NCBI GenBank assembly: GCA_000231825.2
Contig: JH720319.1
Coordinates: forward strand, 62,001-126,000
DNA: 64,000 bases
Direction: 5' to 3'
Source: Tetrahymena elliotti 4EA
Taxonomy: Eukaryota > Ciliophora > Oligohymenophorea > Hymenostomatida > Tetrahymenidae
Part shown: piece by piece, positions 51,709-62,867 of the stretch
How positions within the stretch are numbered: the first letter of the stretch is position 1
How the letters are laid out: the number at the start of each line of letters is the position of its first letter
Notes under the pieces: model-generated
The model's database searches: none
The model's input: only the letters and a program-made list of their open reading frames with translations
Told to the model about the DNA's origin: nothing
Translations under genes and position numbers: made by a program

Positions 51709-52946
51709 TCAATCATCATCATCATCAACATCATGAGATTAAAATACTTTTTTAATTGCGTACTCCATAAAAGGAATTCCAATTGGTACTCTTTTAGAAT
51801 AATCTTTATATTCTTATCCAAAAAATTTAACTAAATAATGTTCTTCTTGCCTATTTTTTTAAAGAAAAAGTTTAAATAAGAAGATACTTAATCACTTAAT
51901 GCTATTTACACTATACGATATAGGAAGAATTTATATAGAACAAAAGCATAAGCAAAAATGCAAAATAAATTTCCTAATATTAATTAGCCCCCTAAGCTAT
52001 AAGTAAAGAATCCTAAATAACTGGGATGTCGAGAGAAAGAATAAACTCCGTGTGTCACCAAAACATGGTCATCACTTTTTTTATTTTATACAAGGTGATT
52101 AAAGTTGCTCTTGGCTGTTTATTAAGCTGCTATTCTCATAAAGTGCCCAAAAACACTAAAAACAGCTCCAATCATTATAAAGTAAACTTTATCCTATATA
52201 TATTTTTAATTAATTAAACTGTCAATATTTAAAATATAATTTTATTAATATGATTTACATGAAAATAAAATAAAATGAAATTTGGGAAGAAGAATCCTAA
52301 AATATATTCTATCAAAGCAACAGCAAAAGCAATATTATATGCAGGAGAATGATTTATCAAAAAACCTATTGATTTTAAATAGATTTAAAATTAATTTTAT
52401 CTTGAATATCTTTTGAAAATAGTAAACAAAATTTTCTTAATTATATTTTAAATATATGCGTTTCATTTACTTTTCCAAGCTAAATCTTTAGGGTGACTTA
52501 AACAAACAAAATAGAATTCACCAAAGTGAAAAATGATATTGTTAAATAAGAAACATTTTAGTGACAGCATGAAATAATCTTTTTGAAGAAAGATAGTAGT
52601 AAAGACCCATTAAGTTATCAAACCAAAAATGAAAGATGTGAGATAGAAATGAAAATATCTTGTTTGTGAATACATTCTACTAAACTGTTGAGTGATAGTG
52701 AATATTAAAATATAAATGTGTTTAAATCTACAAATTATATTTTACAGATTTTTCAAATAAATAAAAGAAGCAATAGAATAATATTATTCCTATAATAGTA
52801 GATATTATATAGTTGATTATGGATAACTAAAATTAATTGATAAAATTTGGTATAATTAAACCAATTATACAAGCAACGATAACTAGATAAGAAGCTGTAT
52901 TAGATGCCTATTATAAAATTTATCTATATGATGTACTAGAATCCAT
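51709..52946 (-). CDS. Protein-S-isoprenylcysteine O-methyltransferase (ICMT/Ste14)
   Basis: Five exons give 315 residues; introns are 52685-52745, 52366-52470, 52194-52258 and 51851-51909. ICMT is an ER-membrane enzyme that methylates the prenylated C-terminal cysteine of CaaX proteins such as Ras, Rho and Rab, using S-adenosylmethionine. The chain has two N-terminal hydrophobic helices (ASYLVIVACIIGLIIPNFIN and the next), FHFGEFYFVCLSHP matching FHYSEY...NP, FLINHSPAYNIAFAVALIEY, then the signature core QTAKSNFNHLVQNKKSDDHV, LVTHGVYSFSRHPSYLGFF with the RHP-Y-G SAM pocket, and QEEHYLVKFFGQEYKDYSKR, VPIGIPF with the paired Glu and Tyr-x-x-Tyr. All conserved residues are present. A short Asp run closes the protein. 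Length is near the family's 240-290 plus an N-terminal extension. Confidence 0.95.
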
Positions 52947-53684
52947 TTTTAATGTTTTCGATCCTTTACTTTCTCGCTAATTAGAAACTACTTCTAATAT
53001 ATTTATTTTATAAATATTACAAATTAAAAAATATCAAAAAATATTATTTGAAAAAATTATAAATAATTGCTGCTATTCAATTTTTTTTTGTTTCTCTAAT
53101 TTGTTATTAGTTAGAGAAAAAATTCTAGACAGAAAACAAGAATTATTGTGATAATAAAATACTAAAAGTAGCTGAATATTATCTCATATTTTCTTTAAAA
53201 ATTTGCTGAATTTTTTTTTGAAATTAAATTCATGAATAATTATGTTCTATTAAACCATTTATGATAAGTCTAATTGAATTTTAAAGTTCTTTTCATAACA
53301 GATCTTAATCTTTTAGATCTTTTATCTAATAATCATCTGTCTGTTTGATAAAAAATTTAAGAAATTTGCTATTCAATATGATTTCGTGATAATTTAGAAA
53401 TACTTATTTTACTTACTTCTCTGTAAAATGAATTAAAATTTATATAAAAATTATTAGTTGACCCTTATTTATTTGCAAGCTAGTTACTAATTAAAAAAAT
53501 TTATTACCAAATCCGGTAAAGTTTTTATTAAAAATACTATTAGACATTAGTTTTTCTCAATTTTTTTATTCTCTAAAAGATTTAATAGAAGAGAATATTA
53601 AATAGTCAATTAATTAAGAGAACAACAAAAATAAATTTAAAAAAAAGAGCATTATAAATTAAAAGCAATTAATTTAGAAAGAAA
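52947..53684. other. Divergent promoter region
   Basis: Holds the promoters of the methyltransferase (-) and the large acidic protein (+). AT-rich; no element named. Confidence 0.45.
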
Positions 53685-56600
53685 ATGGATGATCTAAATA
53701 GATAGTATAAAAAAAGGCTATCTAAATCATTTAAAAATGAAAAAAATAGGTGTTTATAGAATAGTCTCATGCTTTTCATGATAATGCAAAACTCTCAAGA
53801 ATGTTAAGAGCAAGTTCTCGCTCCTTAATCTTCATCGTACGAAATAGATCAATATTTTAATTCTAAATCATAAATGACTGAATTGCTGAAAAAGATTGAT
53901 CTAAGATTGTAAGATTAGTACTTTTAATAATATTCCCCATAAGGCCTATCATCTTCATCCAGCATTTCTAGTGCTTTTCAGAGCGAAAACAATTAAGTAT
54001 AAAAAAGCGAAAAACCTGGATAAAGTGAAGGAAAAGAAAGCTTAAAGGTTAAATAAAATCACATAGAAAATAGTGAATTATAAAATTCAGATCAGGACAA
54101 AAATTAAATTGATTTAGAAGCATAGAATTTAAAGAGAAAATTTATTGAAATAAGCAATCAAGAAAATACTGAAGAACTAATTTATAAAAAATTTAAAAGT
54201 GATGAGACTAATCTCTAAGAAAATTCTGAACAACCCCTTTAATAACCTAGTATTAATAATAGTGATGATTGTAAATTAGATTAAAAAATTGCTTGTTCAT
54301 AAGAAAATATAGAAAGCAAGTAAATTGAAAATGAATCTTTGTAAATAGATATTCAAAAATAATCTGGGGAATAAATTTTCTAAACATCCACAGAATAAAA
54401 AGAAAATTAGAAAAAAGCAAATGAATTAGAAGAAGTAATTTATTTTTTGTTATTTTTATTTTTATTAAACAAACGGGGAACACTAAAATTTTTTTTTAAA
54501 AAAAATTTAATTAAGTAGTGTGATTAAAATTTTTAACTATTTCTTCCAAATTTTTTTTATTTCTCAAATAAATTTTGTTACTGTAGAATAAATATTAGGT
54601 AGTAGAAACATAATAGGTTATTAATATTCCTTAGCAATATAATCCTGATTAAGAAAGTAGCAAATAAAAATAAAATGAAATGATTATTGAGTCTGAAGAG
54701 AAAAAGGATATCTAAGAATAATAAATAGAAAAAGATTTTGCAAATGAAATTCAAAATGTATAAAATGAAGTTAATGATGCCAAATTAGATAAAATTGAAA
54801 GTAAAAATGATGGTGAATAAGAGAAAAATGATAAAATTTAAAGTGAAAATGAAGATGCAGAAATAAAAAAAGATAATGTTGAAGATTAAAGCAATCTCCC
54901 AAAAGAAAAAGAAACAAATTTAACTTAGTAAGGTACCTAAGATAGTGAATAGTAAGAGGAAGAAAAATAATAAGATGAATAAATAGTAAAAGAAAATCAT
55001 ATTTAGATAGATTAAGAAACCAACATAGTATAAAATTAAGCAAATGAAGAAAATATTGATCGAGAAAAGGATTAAATAAATAAATAAGGAAAAGAGGTTA
55101 TTCCCTAAAAACCTGAAGTAAAAAATAATGAAATTCTATTTTTTTGAATTGTTATACTTATTTAAAAAATCATTTAATTTTTAGGAAATCAGACATGAAG
55201 AATAAGATGAAAAACCAAAAAGCAAAAGCTAAATAGAAATTGAAAATGAAAATTATGAGAATTAGGATGATAATGAATTAGGTTAGGAGAATCATGATTC
55301 TTTTATTTACCTTTAAGATAGTGGTTGTTTAGTTAATAAAAATGAGACTTAGAAAGATTAAGAGGATCTTTAAAAATAAATTATCATAGAAAATTCTTAA
55401 ACTAATATTGAATTAGTAAAACAAACCAAGAATAATAAAGAAGATGAAGAAAGTTAGACTATTGTTTTAAAGAATAATTAGCAAAATGAAATTGATATTA
55501 TTGAAAATTAAGTTGATTAGCAGTTAAATCAAAATAGTACAGTAGATGAAAATAAAAATGATCATGCCAATGAGGAAGAAAATAAAATTTTAGAAAATAA
55601 TAAAATGTAGATAGAAAAAAATGAGTTTTAAAGTGTTCAAAAAAGTAATTAGGAAGAATAGATTGAGATAGAGTAAGAGAGTTCTACTGTTATGAAAGAT
55701 AATAACTAAAGTGAAAAAAATTAGGTTCTATTAGAAATAGATGATGAATTGGGAGAAATTTAGAATCCATAAAATTAAGAATAGAATGTTGAAAATAAAT
55801 AATAAGGACTATAGTAATAGGAAATAATAATTTAAGAAGACATATAGAATTCATAAGAATAGAAGTAGCATTAAGGAAATCAAGTAAATCATCAGTAGAT
55901 GAAAGAAGTAATAGATTTGGAAGAAGAAGAAGAAGAAGAAAATGATAATTAAGAGGTGAAAAATAATCCTCCTTAAGATATAATAGAAAATAAATATTAA
56001 GTAATTTAAAGTCAAAGTTTAAATGAAGAATAAATCGATTAAGCTGGTGGTGATGATGATGAAGATGTTGATCCCTAAGATATTATTAATATGTACTCTT
56101 TGGAGTTCTTTATTAGGAAACAGAAATATTTGAAAGACCTCCAAGATAAAAAATAAGAAGAGTAAAAAAATTAAGATGCTTTATCTCATCAAAATTTTTA
56201 TTCGTAATAAAATAATTTTACAAGTAACAAGAATGGAGATTAAAAAAATTAATCACTGCGTAAATAAAAAGAAGATATCAAGTGCGGAATAGAGACTAAA
56301 TGTGCAAATTTGAAAAATGATGACATTTAAAAAGTAATTTTTTTATTTGAGAATTAATATATTCAATTTCATTTTCTAAATAGTATATTTAGCCAAACTC
56401 AAATTAGAAATAACCTTAATCTTAACCAAACCCTTAATAGACTTCAAATTCAGCTAAGAGTTCTACCTAAAAGAATAAATTGGCTTAAAATGAATAGACA
56501 AATCTTTAGAATTAAGCTATGCAATTAAATCTTTAAAGCAGCAGTAAAACTTAGCCTTAACAATAAAACAATCAGTAAGAAAAAGCACCCAAGCCAGTCG

Positions 56601-58447
56601 AATTGCAAAAGTCTGAATCAAAGAAAAATGAGAGTAAAAATAAATCAAACAATTAGAAAAAACCATCCCCATATAAATTTGAGAAAGCTGAATTGGAGTA
56701 GATGTAAATGTAAAAATATAGAATGCAGTAGGATCAATTATCAGGCTAGTCCTAAAATTAAGAAAAATAAAATAAAATAAGCCATTTATTAAACACTTAG
56801 CAAAATATATAATATTAAACTGCACAAGATATGCAACAGTATCAATAGGTATATGATAAGGCCCATAATTCATATTAAGAAATTAAAAATAAAATAAATA
56901 ACTCTGAAAAAGCTTAGATGAGTAACCTCGTGTATTAATCTAATGAAAAGATTAATAAACAAATATAATAATAAAAATAGTAGCTACCAATTTAGCAATA
57001 ACAACTTCAATAACTACAACAATTTGAAAAAGCTTAATAAAATTAAAAATTAATTGAATAAAGAGGAAAGTAGATATTATAAAGCACATAGATGACTCTC
57101 AATAATTTGGATCAAGGAAAGCCTAAAGTAAGAAATAATCAATAGTAGTAAAAAGTCATTATAGATATTGAAAGTAGTGACGATGAATAAGAGAAAAAAG
57201 ATGATAAAAATCAAGTCATTACTATTGATTCAGAAGGTAAATTAGGCTTAAACAAAAACATTGGTATGGATATTAGGAAAATTGAAAAGGCTAATAATAT
57301 TGAGCGCAGCTCTAGCATAGAGATTACAGAAAACCCACAAAAAAAATCTAAACAAATGAATAATCTAAAATAGGAAAAAAGCTAGATCATGAAGTAATAA
57401 ACTATAGATTTAGAAGATGATTCTGATGCAATAGAAGCATCAAGTAAGCAGTAGTTCATAATTTAGCAACAGAATTAAATGAATTCTAGTAAAAAGCAAT
57501 AATAACTAATTGAGTAGCAATACTAACAAAATCCCTTTATGATTTAGTAATTAGCTCTGTAATAAAAATATATGATGTAGCAACCATATTAATAGACCTA
57601 GTAAGTTAATATCTCTGATGATGAAGAATCTAATAACAGATAATTTAATCAGAGTAGAGTTGCTTATAGTACTCATCTTCAACAACAAGTAATACCTGAT
57701 AGTCTTAATATCTAATACTAATACTAAACTTACCCCTAAAATGGACTTTAAGGCTCTATTCATCAAAGTAGTCATCACCCCATGGCTCCCTAGTATATAA
57801 CTTAATATCCTTAACCTACCCACATATTAGCTCCAGGACCTTAATCATATTATTAGAATCCTTTTTACCCTTCACCTTTGTAGGTAGTCTAATCTAACTT
57901 GGGTTAACAAGCCTAGGGAAAAGCTTAATTAGATGAGCTTTCAATCCATGGTAAAGATAGTAACGATGATTACTATTCAATAAATTAACAGCAATAATAA
58001 TTTAGATCTAAAGAATTGGGTAAAAGAGATAATGGCTAAAAAGATAGAAACAATAGTGCTAATAAAAATAATAGCTGCGATATTAGCTCAAGTGAATCTC
58101 TCTAGCCATAAATAAACAATAATAAAATGTTAAAATCCATGCAGCAACTTCCTATTTCATACCAAAGGTAATTTATAAGCTAAGGGTAAATTCCATTACA
58201 ACCATAGAATGCATCTCATTTAAATCCTCAGTATGGGCAATTTGGTATGAGGTATGACATGCAAAATTATATTTAGCAAGGGTATCTAAATCCTCCCATG
58301 GCTTCAATGAGTTATCCTCCATATGGTCCATAAGCTGTTCCTTCAGCTAATGGTGCTTGCATTATATATGGAAATCAATTTGCAGAAAGCTAGCTCTAAT
58401 CAGAGAAGGAAGCAAAGCATGCTTAACTCGGAGGTAGACATAAATGA
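53685..58447 (+). CDS. Giant acidic, Q/N-rich protein with SUMO-interaction-like motifs
   Basis: Four exons give 1,497 residues; introns are 54435-54586, 55118-55184 and 56334-56383. Nearly the whole chain is disordered: a basic S-rich head, about 700 residues dominated by E, D, N, Q and K, one short ordered helix (MYSLEFFIRKQKYLKDLQDK, near 56091), then Q/N/P-rich sequence ending in a Y/G/P-rich prion-like tail (about 57700-58440). Several hydrophobic cores followed by acidic or Ser-Asp stretches resemble SUMO-interacting motifs: EVIDLEEEEEEEND (55905), KVIIDIESSDDEQ (57152), QVITIDSEG (57213), QTIDLEDDSD (57398) and VNISDDEES (57604). Such clusters read poly-SUMO in RNF4-type ligases, but no RING is present. 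A nuclear condensate or scaffold role is inferred. No family recognised. Confidence 0.78.
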
Positions 58448-59431
58448 AAATTATAAAGTTATTATTTAAAAAACTGTGTAACTTCTGTTAATGAATGATT
58501 AAATCACCAAAACAATAAAATCTTTTATAATAAAATAAATAAAATGCATTAATTTAGTAAACAAACATTACTTTCTTCTCAAACTTCTTAATTCCCTTTT
58601 ATTACTACTATCACATCAATAGAAACACTGAATCAATCAATGAATCAAACGAACAATCAAACAATCACTTACTTACTTATAAAAAAGAAGTATTTAGCCT
58701 TCAAAACAATAAATACTTGTTTACAAAAAGGCTTTCTTATTTTTTATATCATTATTTTATTCATCAATTTATTGAATATCAATTCCAAGTGTAGGAGGGT
58801 TATTTACTACAGCTTCAAGTCTGTTAAAAATAAATAGCTAATCACTAAAAAATAATTTTATTTCCAAGAGCAATCAATAAATCAATAAAATAAAAAAGAC
58901 AACATAAACGAATGATTGAAAGCTCTTCTTCTGATCATCTTATGTTGGGAATAAAGCTATTAAAATTCGAATGTTTTTGGAATATTATTTTTATTGATAT
59001 ATTTAATAGTTATAGTTAATTTTGCATAAGATTTTACTTTCGTTATATGGTGATGAAATTTAATCATTTTCTAATAAATATTAATTTTTGATCAACAATT
59101 TTATTACTTATTTATCTTCATATTTATATATATTTTGTAATTTCATTAACTAACCTTTCAAAAAATTTATAAAAAGGAATTGATTATTCATCTTTAAGTG
59201 GAGGGATAGACTAATAACATGCACCATAAGGGTAAAATTATAAATTTTTTTTTTAATTTCTCCTATAAATGCCCTATTTTTCTTGATTTCTCCTATTAAA
59301 AATTCAAAGCAACACTATCAATAATTTCTTCTAATTACTAAGTTTATTTTAATTTTTTAAATCTAAACACAAAAAATAGAGAGGAAATTTTCTCTTCTTA
59401 AATGAAATAAAATAAATAAATCATTTTATTT
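58448..59431. other. AT-rich intergenic region
   Basis: No supported gene. A 65-codon open frame at 58640 continues without a clear end in the ciliate code and has intergenic composition. Around 59190-59240 a slightly G/C-richer patch precedes a run of ten T; nothing more can be said. Confidence 0.4.
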
Positions 59432-59704
59432 ATGTTATTAAAAAAATTTTTTGGTATTTACTCCTATTTTTATTTAAGTAATGAGCAAAAAGAGAAAAAA
59501 TTGGTAGAAAAAAGAGAAAAAAGAATTTTATTTTTTAATTTTCCTCTCCTAAAAGAATTAAACAGTAAAGTCTACATAATATATGAGGCAATTTTCCAAA
59601 AAGCCAAAAAAAGACATTTTTTTAATGGATATTATACACCAGCTCACATTCAATAGCTGAGCTTGACTTAAAATGAAATATTTATTTTAAGTAAGTGCTT
59701 TTGA
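59432..59704 (+). CDS. Possible 90-residue gene (weak)
   Basis: ATG to TGA in one frame with only three TAA/TAG glutamines near the end. The product has a charged helix (NEQKEKKLVEKREKR), a hydrophobic stretch and KKRHFFNGYYTPAHIQ. It is somewhat more protein-like than the flanking sequence but matches no family known to me, and chance is possible. Confidence 0.27.
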
Positions 59705-60002
59705 AAAAAAAAAGAAGCAATTATTAACATGACAAAATTTGAATTCATTTTAATTGATGTTGTAAAAAGGCTTCAAGCTCTGCTCATTAAAGTTATAATA
59801 ATTAATTAATTAATTATTTTCTAAAAATCTAATAAAATGAAAAAAGTAAATTGAATAAAAATAAATCAATTAATCTAAAGATTTAACTAATTTTGAGCAG
59901 CTTTTTTTATGATATCATTAATCATTGTATAAATGAATAACTTACTTCTACACTAATTATAGGAACAAAATTTCGAAGGCCTAAGAAATCCTTCTATATG
60001 CT

Positions 60003-60809
60003 ATGCAAGTAGGATAAACTGAAAACTTTGATAAAATTATGCAAGTAAATGAGTAAAAAGAAAAACACAGAAGACCTGATGCTAGCAAACCTACTGATGT
60101 TTAGTGCACAAAAAATTTACTGAGAAACTTAAACTAAACAATGCTTCGATTCCTTCATCGTAGTAAAATTTCCAAAAATATGATGATTTAACACTTTAAA
60201 GACCACGAAAATGTGGTAGAGGAAATTGAAAAATTTAAGAAATGGGCACTTAGTTAAAAAATGGATAACTTTTAGCAGTGCAGGAACCTATGGATATATG
60301 ATGAAACAACACCAAATTATGAGTACTTAAAACTCTTTAGAGAAATTTAATTTGAGTTTTTTAGCAATTCTTCATGCCCTGCAGTATTTTATTCAAAAGT
60401 ACGCAATTAAGAGAGCAAAAGAACCCATCTTAAATATATTAGCTCTTTTTTAGAAGGGATAGTATATCCAACTCGCTTTACTTGTTTTAAAAAATCAAAC
60501 AAATTGAAAGAGTAAGAAAAAGTAATCTAGTAAACAAAATCAAATAATTCCTCAGGTTAATCGTCTCCTAGAATAGAGCAAGGTAGAGATGAAGATGAAG
60601 AAGAAAATTCAGATATTGAAGAATTTTAACAAATTAATAATCAAAAAGAGGAGTATTAAGAAAATGAAGTTTATAAAGAAGACAAAGATTTAATAGAAAG
60701 TGATGAAGATGAAAAATAGCTAGTGACAATAGAGCTGAAAAAATCAAATGAATAAACTGGTGCAGATGCATCATCAAAGAATTAAAATTAAGAAACAATA
60801 GAGCTATGA
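60003..60809 (+). CDS. Orphan protein with acidic C-terminal tail
   Basis: One frame of 269 codons to TGA 60807. The N-terminal two thirds look folded and helical: CTKNLLRNLNQTMLRFLHRS, MMIQHFKDHENVVEEIEKF, CRNLWIYDETTPNYEYLKLF, REIQFEFFSNSSCPAVFYSK and YISSFLEGIVYPTRFTCFKK. The last 90 residues are acidic and disordered (RDEDEEENSDIEEF, LIESDEDEKQLVTIELKK), the final part again resembling a SUMO-interaction-like core. The frame is open upstream of this ATG and could be joined to an earlier exon through the acceptor at 59972, so the N-terminus is uncertain. No family recognised. Confidence 0.65.
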
Positions 60810-61343
60810 TATTCATTCATTCATTGATTTATGCATCTTTCCTTCAAGCTTCTTTTTAAAGAAGATAGTTTAAATATAATAAATAATTTTATATAAAAAT
60901 TTATAATTTGAACTTTATTAATTAATTTCCTAAGTAAATTTGAAGTGAATAATAATTATTGGATTAGATTTAGATTTACTACTCAAAGCAATTTTTTAAT
61001 TTTCAAAAAAATAGAGCTTGATTGATTGATGATCACAAATTTTTTTGGGCATAATTAATTAAAAATAAAAACCAAACAAAGATCAAAAATTAATTTATTA
61101 ATGATATTTAAATAAATTCTACTACAAACAATCATACATACAAAAAGCTCACTAATTCAGTTTCTCATAAATTTAAAAATCAATTATTCTTTTTATATTA
61201 AAGCTTGACAAGATAAACTTTAAAATTCTTTAAACAACACTTATAAAGCGCTTATCATTAAATCTGTTTTTAAACAATCTATTATATATAGTAAAATAGG
61301 GGAACGAGCCCAAAATAATATACAAGGTCAATACACCAGAATA
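60810..61343. other. Spacer between convergent genes
   Basis: AT-rich 3' flanks. The G/C-richer patch at about 61296-61343 is the 3' flank of the next minus-strand gene. Confidence 0.45.
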
Positions 61344-61928
61344 TCAACAATAATCTAGTTGAAATCTGTTGGAATAAGGGGGTAACCAGCTCATGGCCAG
61401 AACCCGCTTTTTACTATATATTCTATTTCATATATTAATATGAATGCTAATTGAATATGATTACTTAAAATGAAACAAATTGATATACTCATAATAAAAA
61501 TAGCTATTAATTTACCTTTTAAATAATAATAAATCTCTGAATAAATCTTAATTAAACATAAAATCACCTTTTTCAATATTAAAAATTCTATTTTCAATTC
61601 TTGGATTAGCAATTGGTCCTACTTCAAACATTTCTAATTTTTAAACAAGTTGCTCTTAAATAACTTACTAATATTCTTATAATAACTACTTATCTCATGT
61701 CTCACGTAATATGTATCTATATTTCAAAGTACTTCTATTTATCTAACTAATTTTATTTTCTTTAAATTTCAATTTTTACTCCCTCTTTTTTTCATTTTTT
61801 GCTCTTCTACTAGGTAGTAATTTTCTTTCGCATATATTAAATTTTTATAAATTTTTTTTGGAAAAAAAACAATAAGCTTTTCTTATAATATTATTCTTTT
61901 ATTTTAATTTATTCCTAAATGCTTGCAT
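61344..61928 (-). CDS. Small three-exon orphan gene, basic protein
   Basis: Exons 61706-61928, 61558-61654 and 61344-61413 join in frame to 129 residues (introns 51 and 144 bp). The N-terminus is basic (RKLLPSRRAKNEKKREQ) and might be a mitochondrial presequence. The middle and end form a convincing conserved-looking core: QQLVQKLEMFEVGPIANP, RIENRIFNIEKGDF, KKRVLAMSWLPPYSNRF, closing LDYC. The last exon is clearly richer in G and C than its flanks, which is what drew attention to it. Each exon is too short to stand out alone; the phase match at both joins is the main support. The first exon's start is the weakest part. No family recognised. Confidence 0.55.
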
Positions 61929-62867
61929 AAAAATTCAATCTTTTGGTTAAGATAATTAGTAGATTTATGGAACATAAAAAAAATTAATATTATTTGTTTC
62001 AAAAATCTTAATATTCATTTCATTTTTTTTATGGGTGAGTTGTTTTTGGCATGAATAAACTTTCTAAAGAAAATAGTAAATAATTATAACCAAAAGTATA
62101 AACTTTCCAAAGTACTTTGATGAATTAAAAAAAAATGGTCTAGTATTATTATTATCATAAATCTAAATAGTTAAGTTAAAAAATAGGAGATGATAATACT
62201 TGATGGATTTTATATTTTGTTAAGTTTATAAAAATGTCATTTAGAAGTAATTTGGTATTTTGAAAAATTTCATTAGATACATTAATCAAATTAATTTATA
62301 TATGAGTAATTATCACATAAATAAACTTATTAATACTGCTAAAAACAAAAAATTTACATATAAACAAACAAGAGCATTAAAATCGTGCTTGCAAACAAAT
62401 TATAAATTGATTGTGTTTATGTTTTAAGATTTATCATTTGAAAATTGTATGAAGTAGAGAGAGCATTAAGTAATATACACATACATTAAATTATGTTTTG
62501 ATTTGATTATAAATAGAGAAAACAATTAGTTAAAAACGGATTAAAAAAAAGAAGAGATCTTCTAAAAAATTAGAAAACAAAAAAAGGCCAACTATTTTGA
62601 ATGATTGTTTAATAAAGAAAATAGTATTTAAATCATTTAGATTAATTAACTTAGTAATTTAATTGATAATAAATAGTGGTATAAATTGCATATTATTAAT
62701 ATAAAGTAGAATATGCTTATAAATAGGAATATCATTTTAGCAGCTTTAGTATTATTTTTACATAAATTTCAATTTTAATCAATCAATAAAATATTTTCAT
62801 ATTATCAAAATACAAGCTAGCTGCTCTGTTTATTTCACAAATTTTATGTGCTAAATCTAAAATATAA
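61929..62867. other. Divergent promoter region
   Basis: Separates the small minus-strand gene from the carbonic-anhydrase-related gene. AT-rich; no element named. Confidence 0.45.

Noticed and set aside
54253..57823. Reverse-strand hydrophobic open frames
   Set aside because: They are antisense shadows of the Glu/Asn/Gln-rich coding exons of the 1,497-residue protein.
58640..58837. 65-codon open frame with a hydrophobic stretch
   Set aside because: It continues past TAG/TAA in the ciliate code to an arbitrary TGA and sits in repetitive caatcaatgaatc-type sequence after a gene end.
61290..61425. Possible polymerase III RNA gene (B-box-like GGCTCGTTCCC on the minus strand, A-box-like AGCTGGTTA, flanking inverted repeat tatatagtaaaa/ttttactatata)
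   Set aside because: Half of the G/C-rich patch is better explained as the last exon of the minus-strand gene 61344-61928, which joins in phase. The box matches are imperfect and no tRNA cloverleaf forms.
61391..61612. Open frame with a membrane-like segment on the minus strand
   Set aside because: It reads through an intron of the three-exon gene; the spliced reading gives a more protein-like core.
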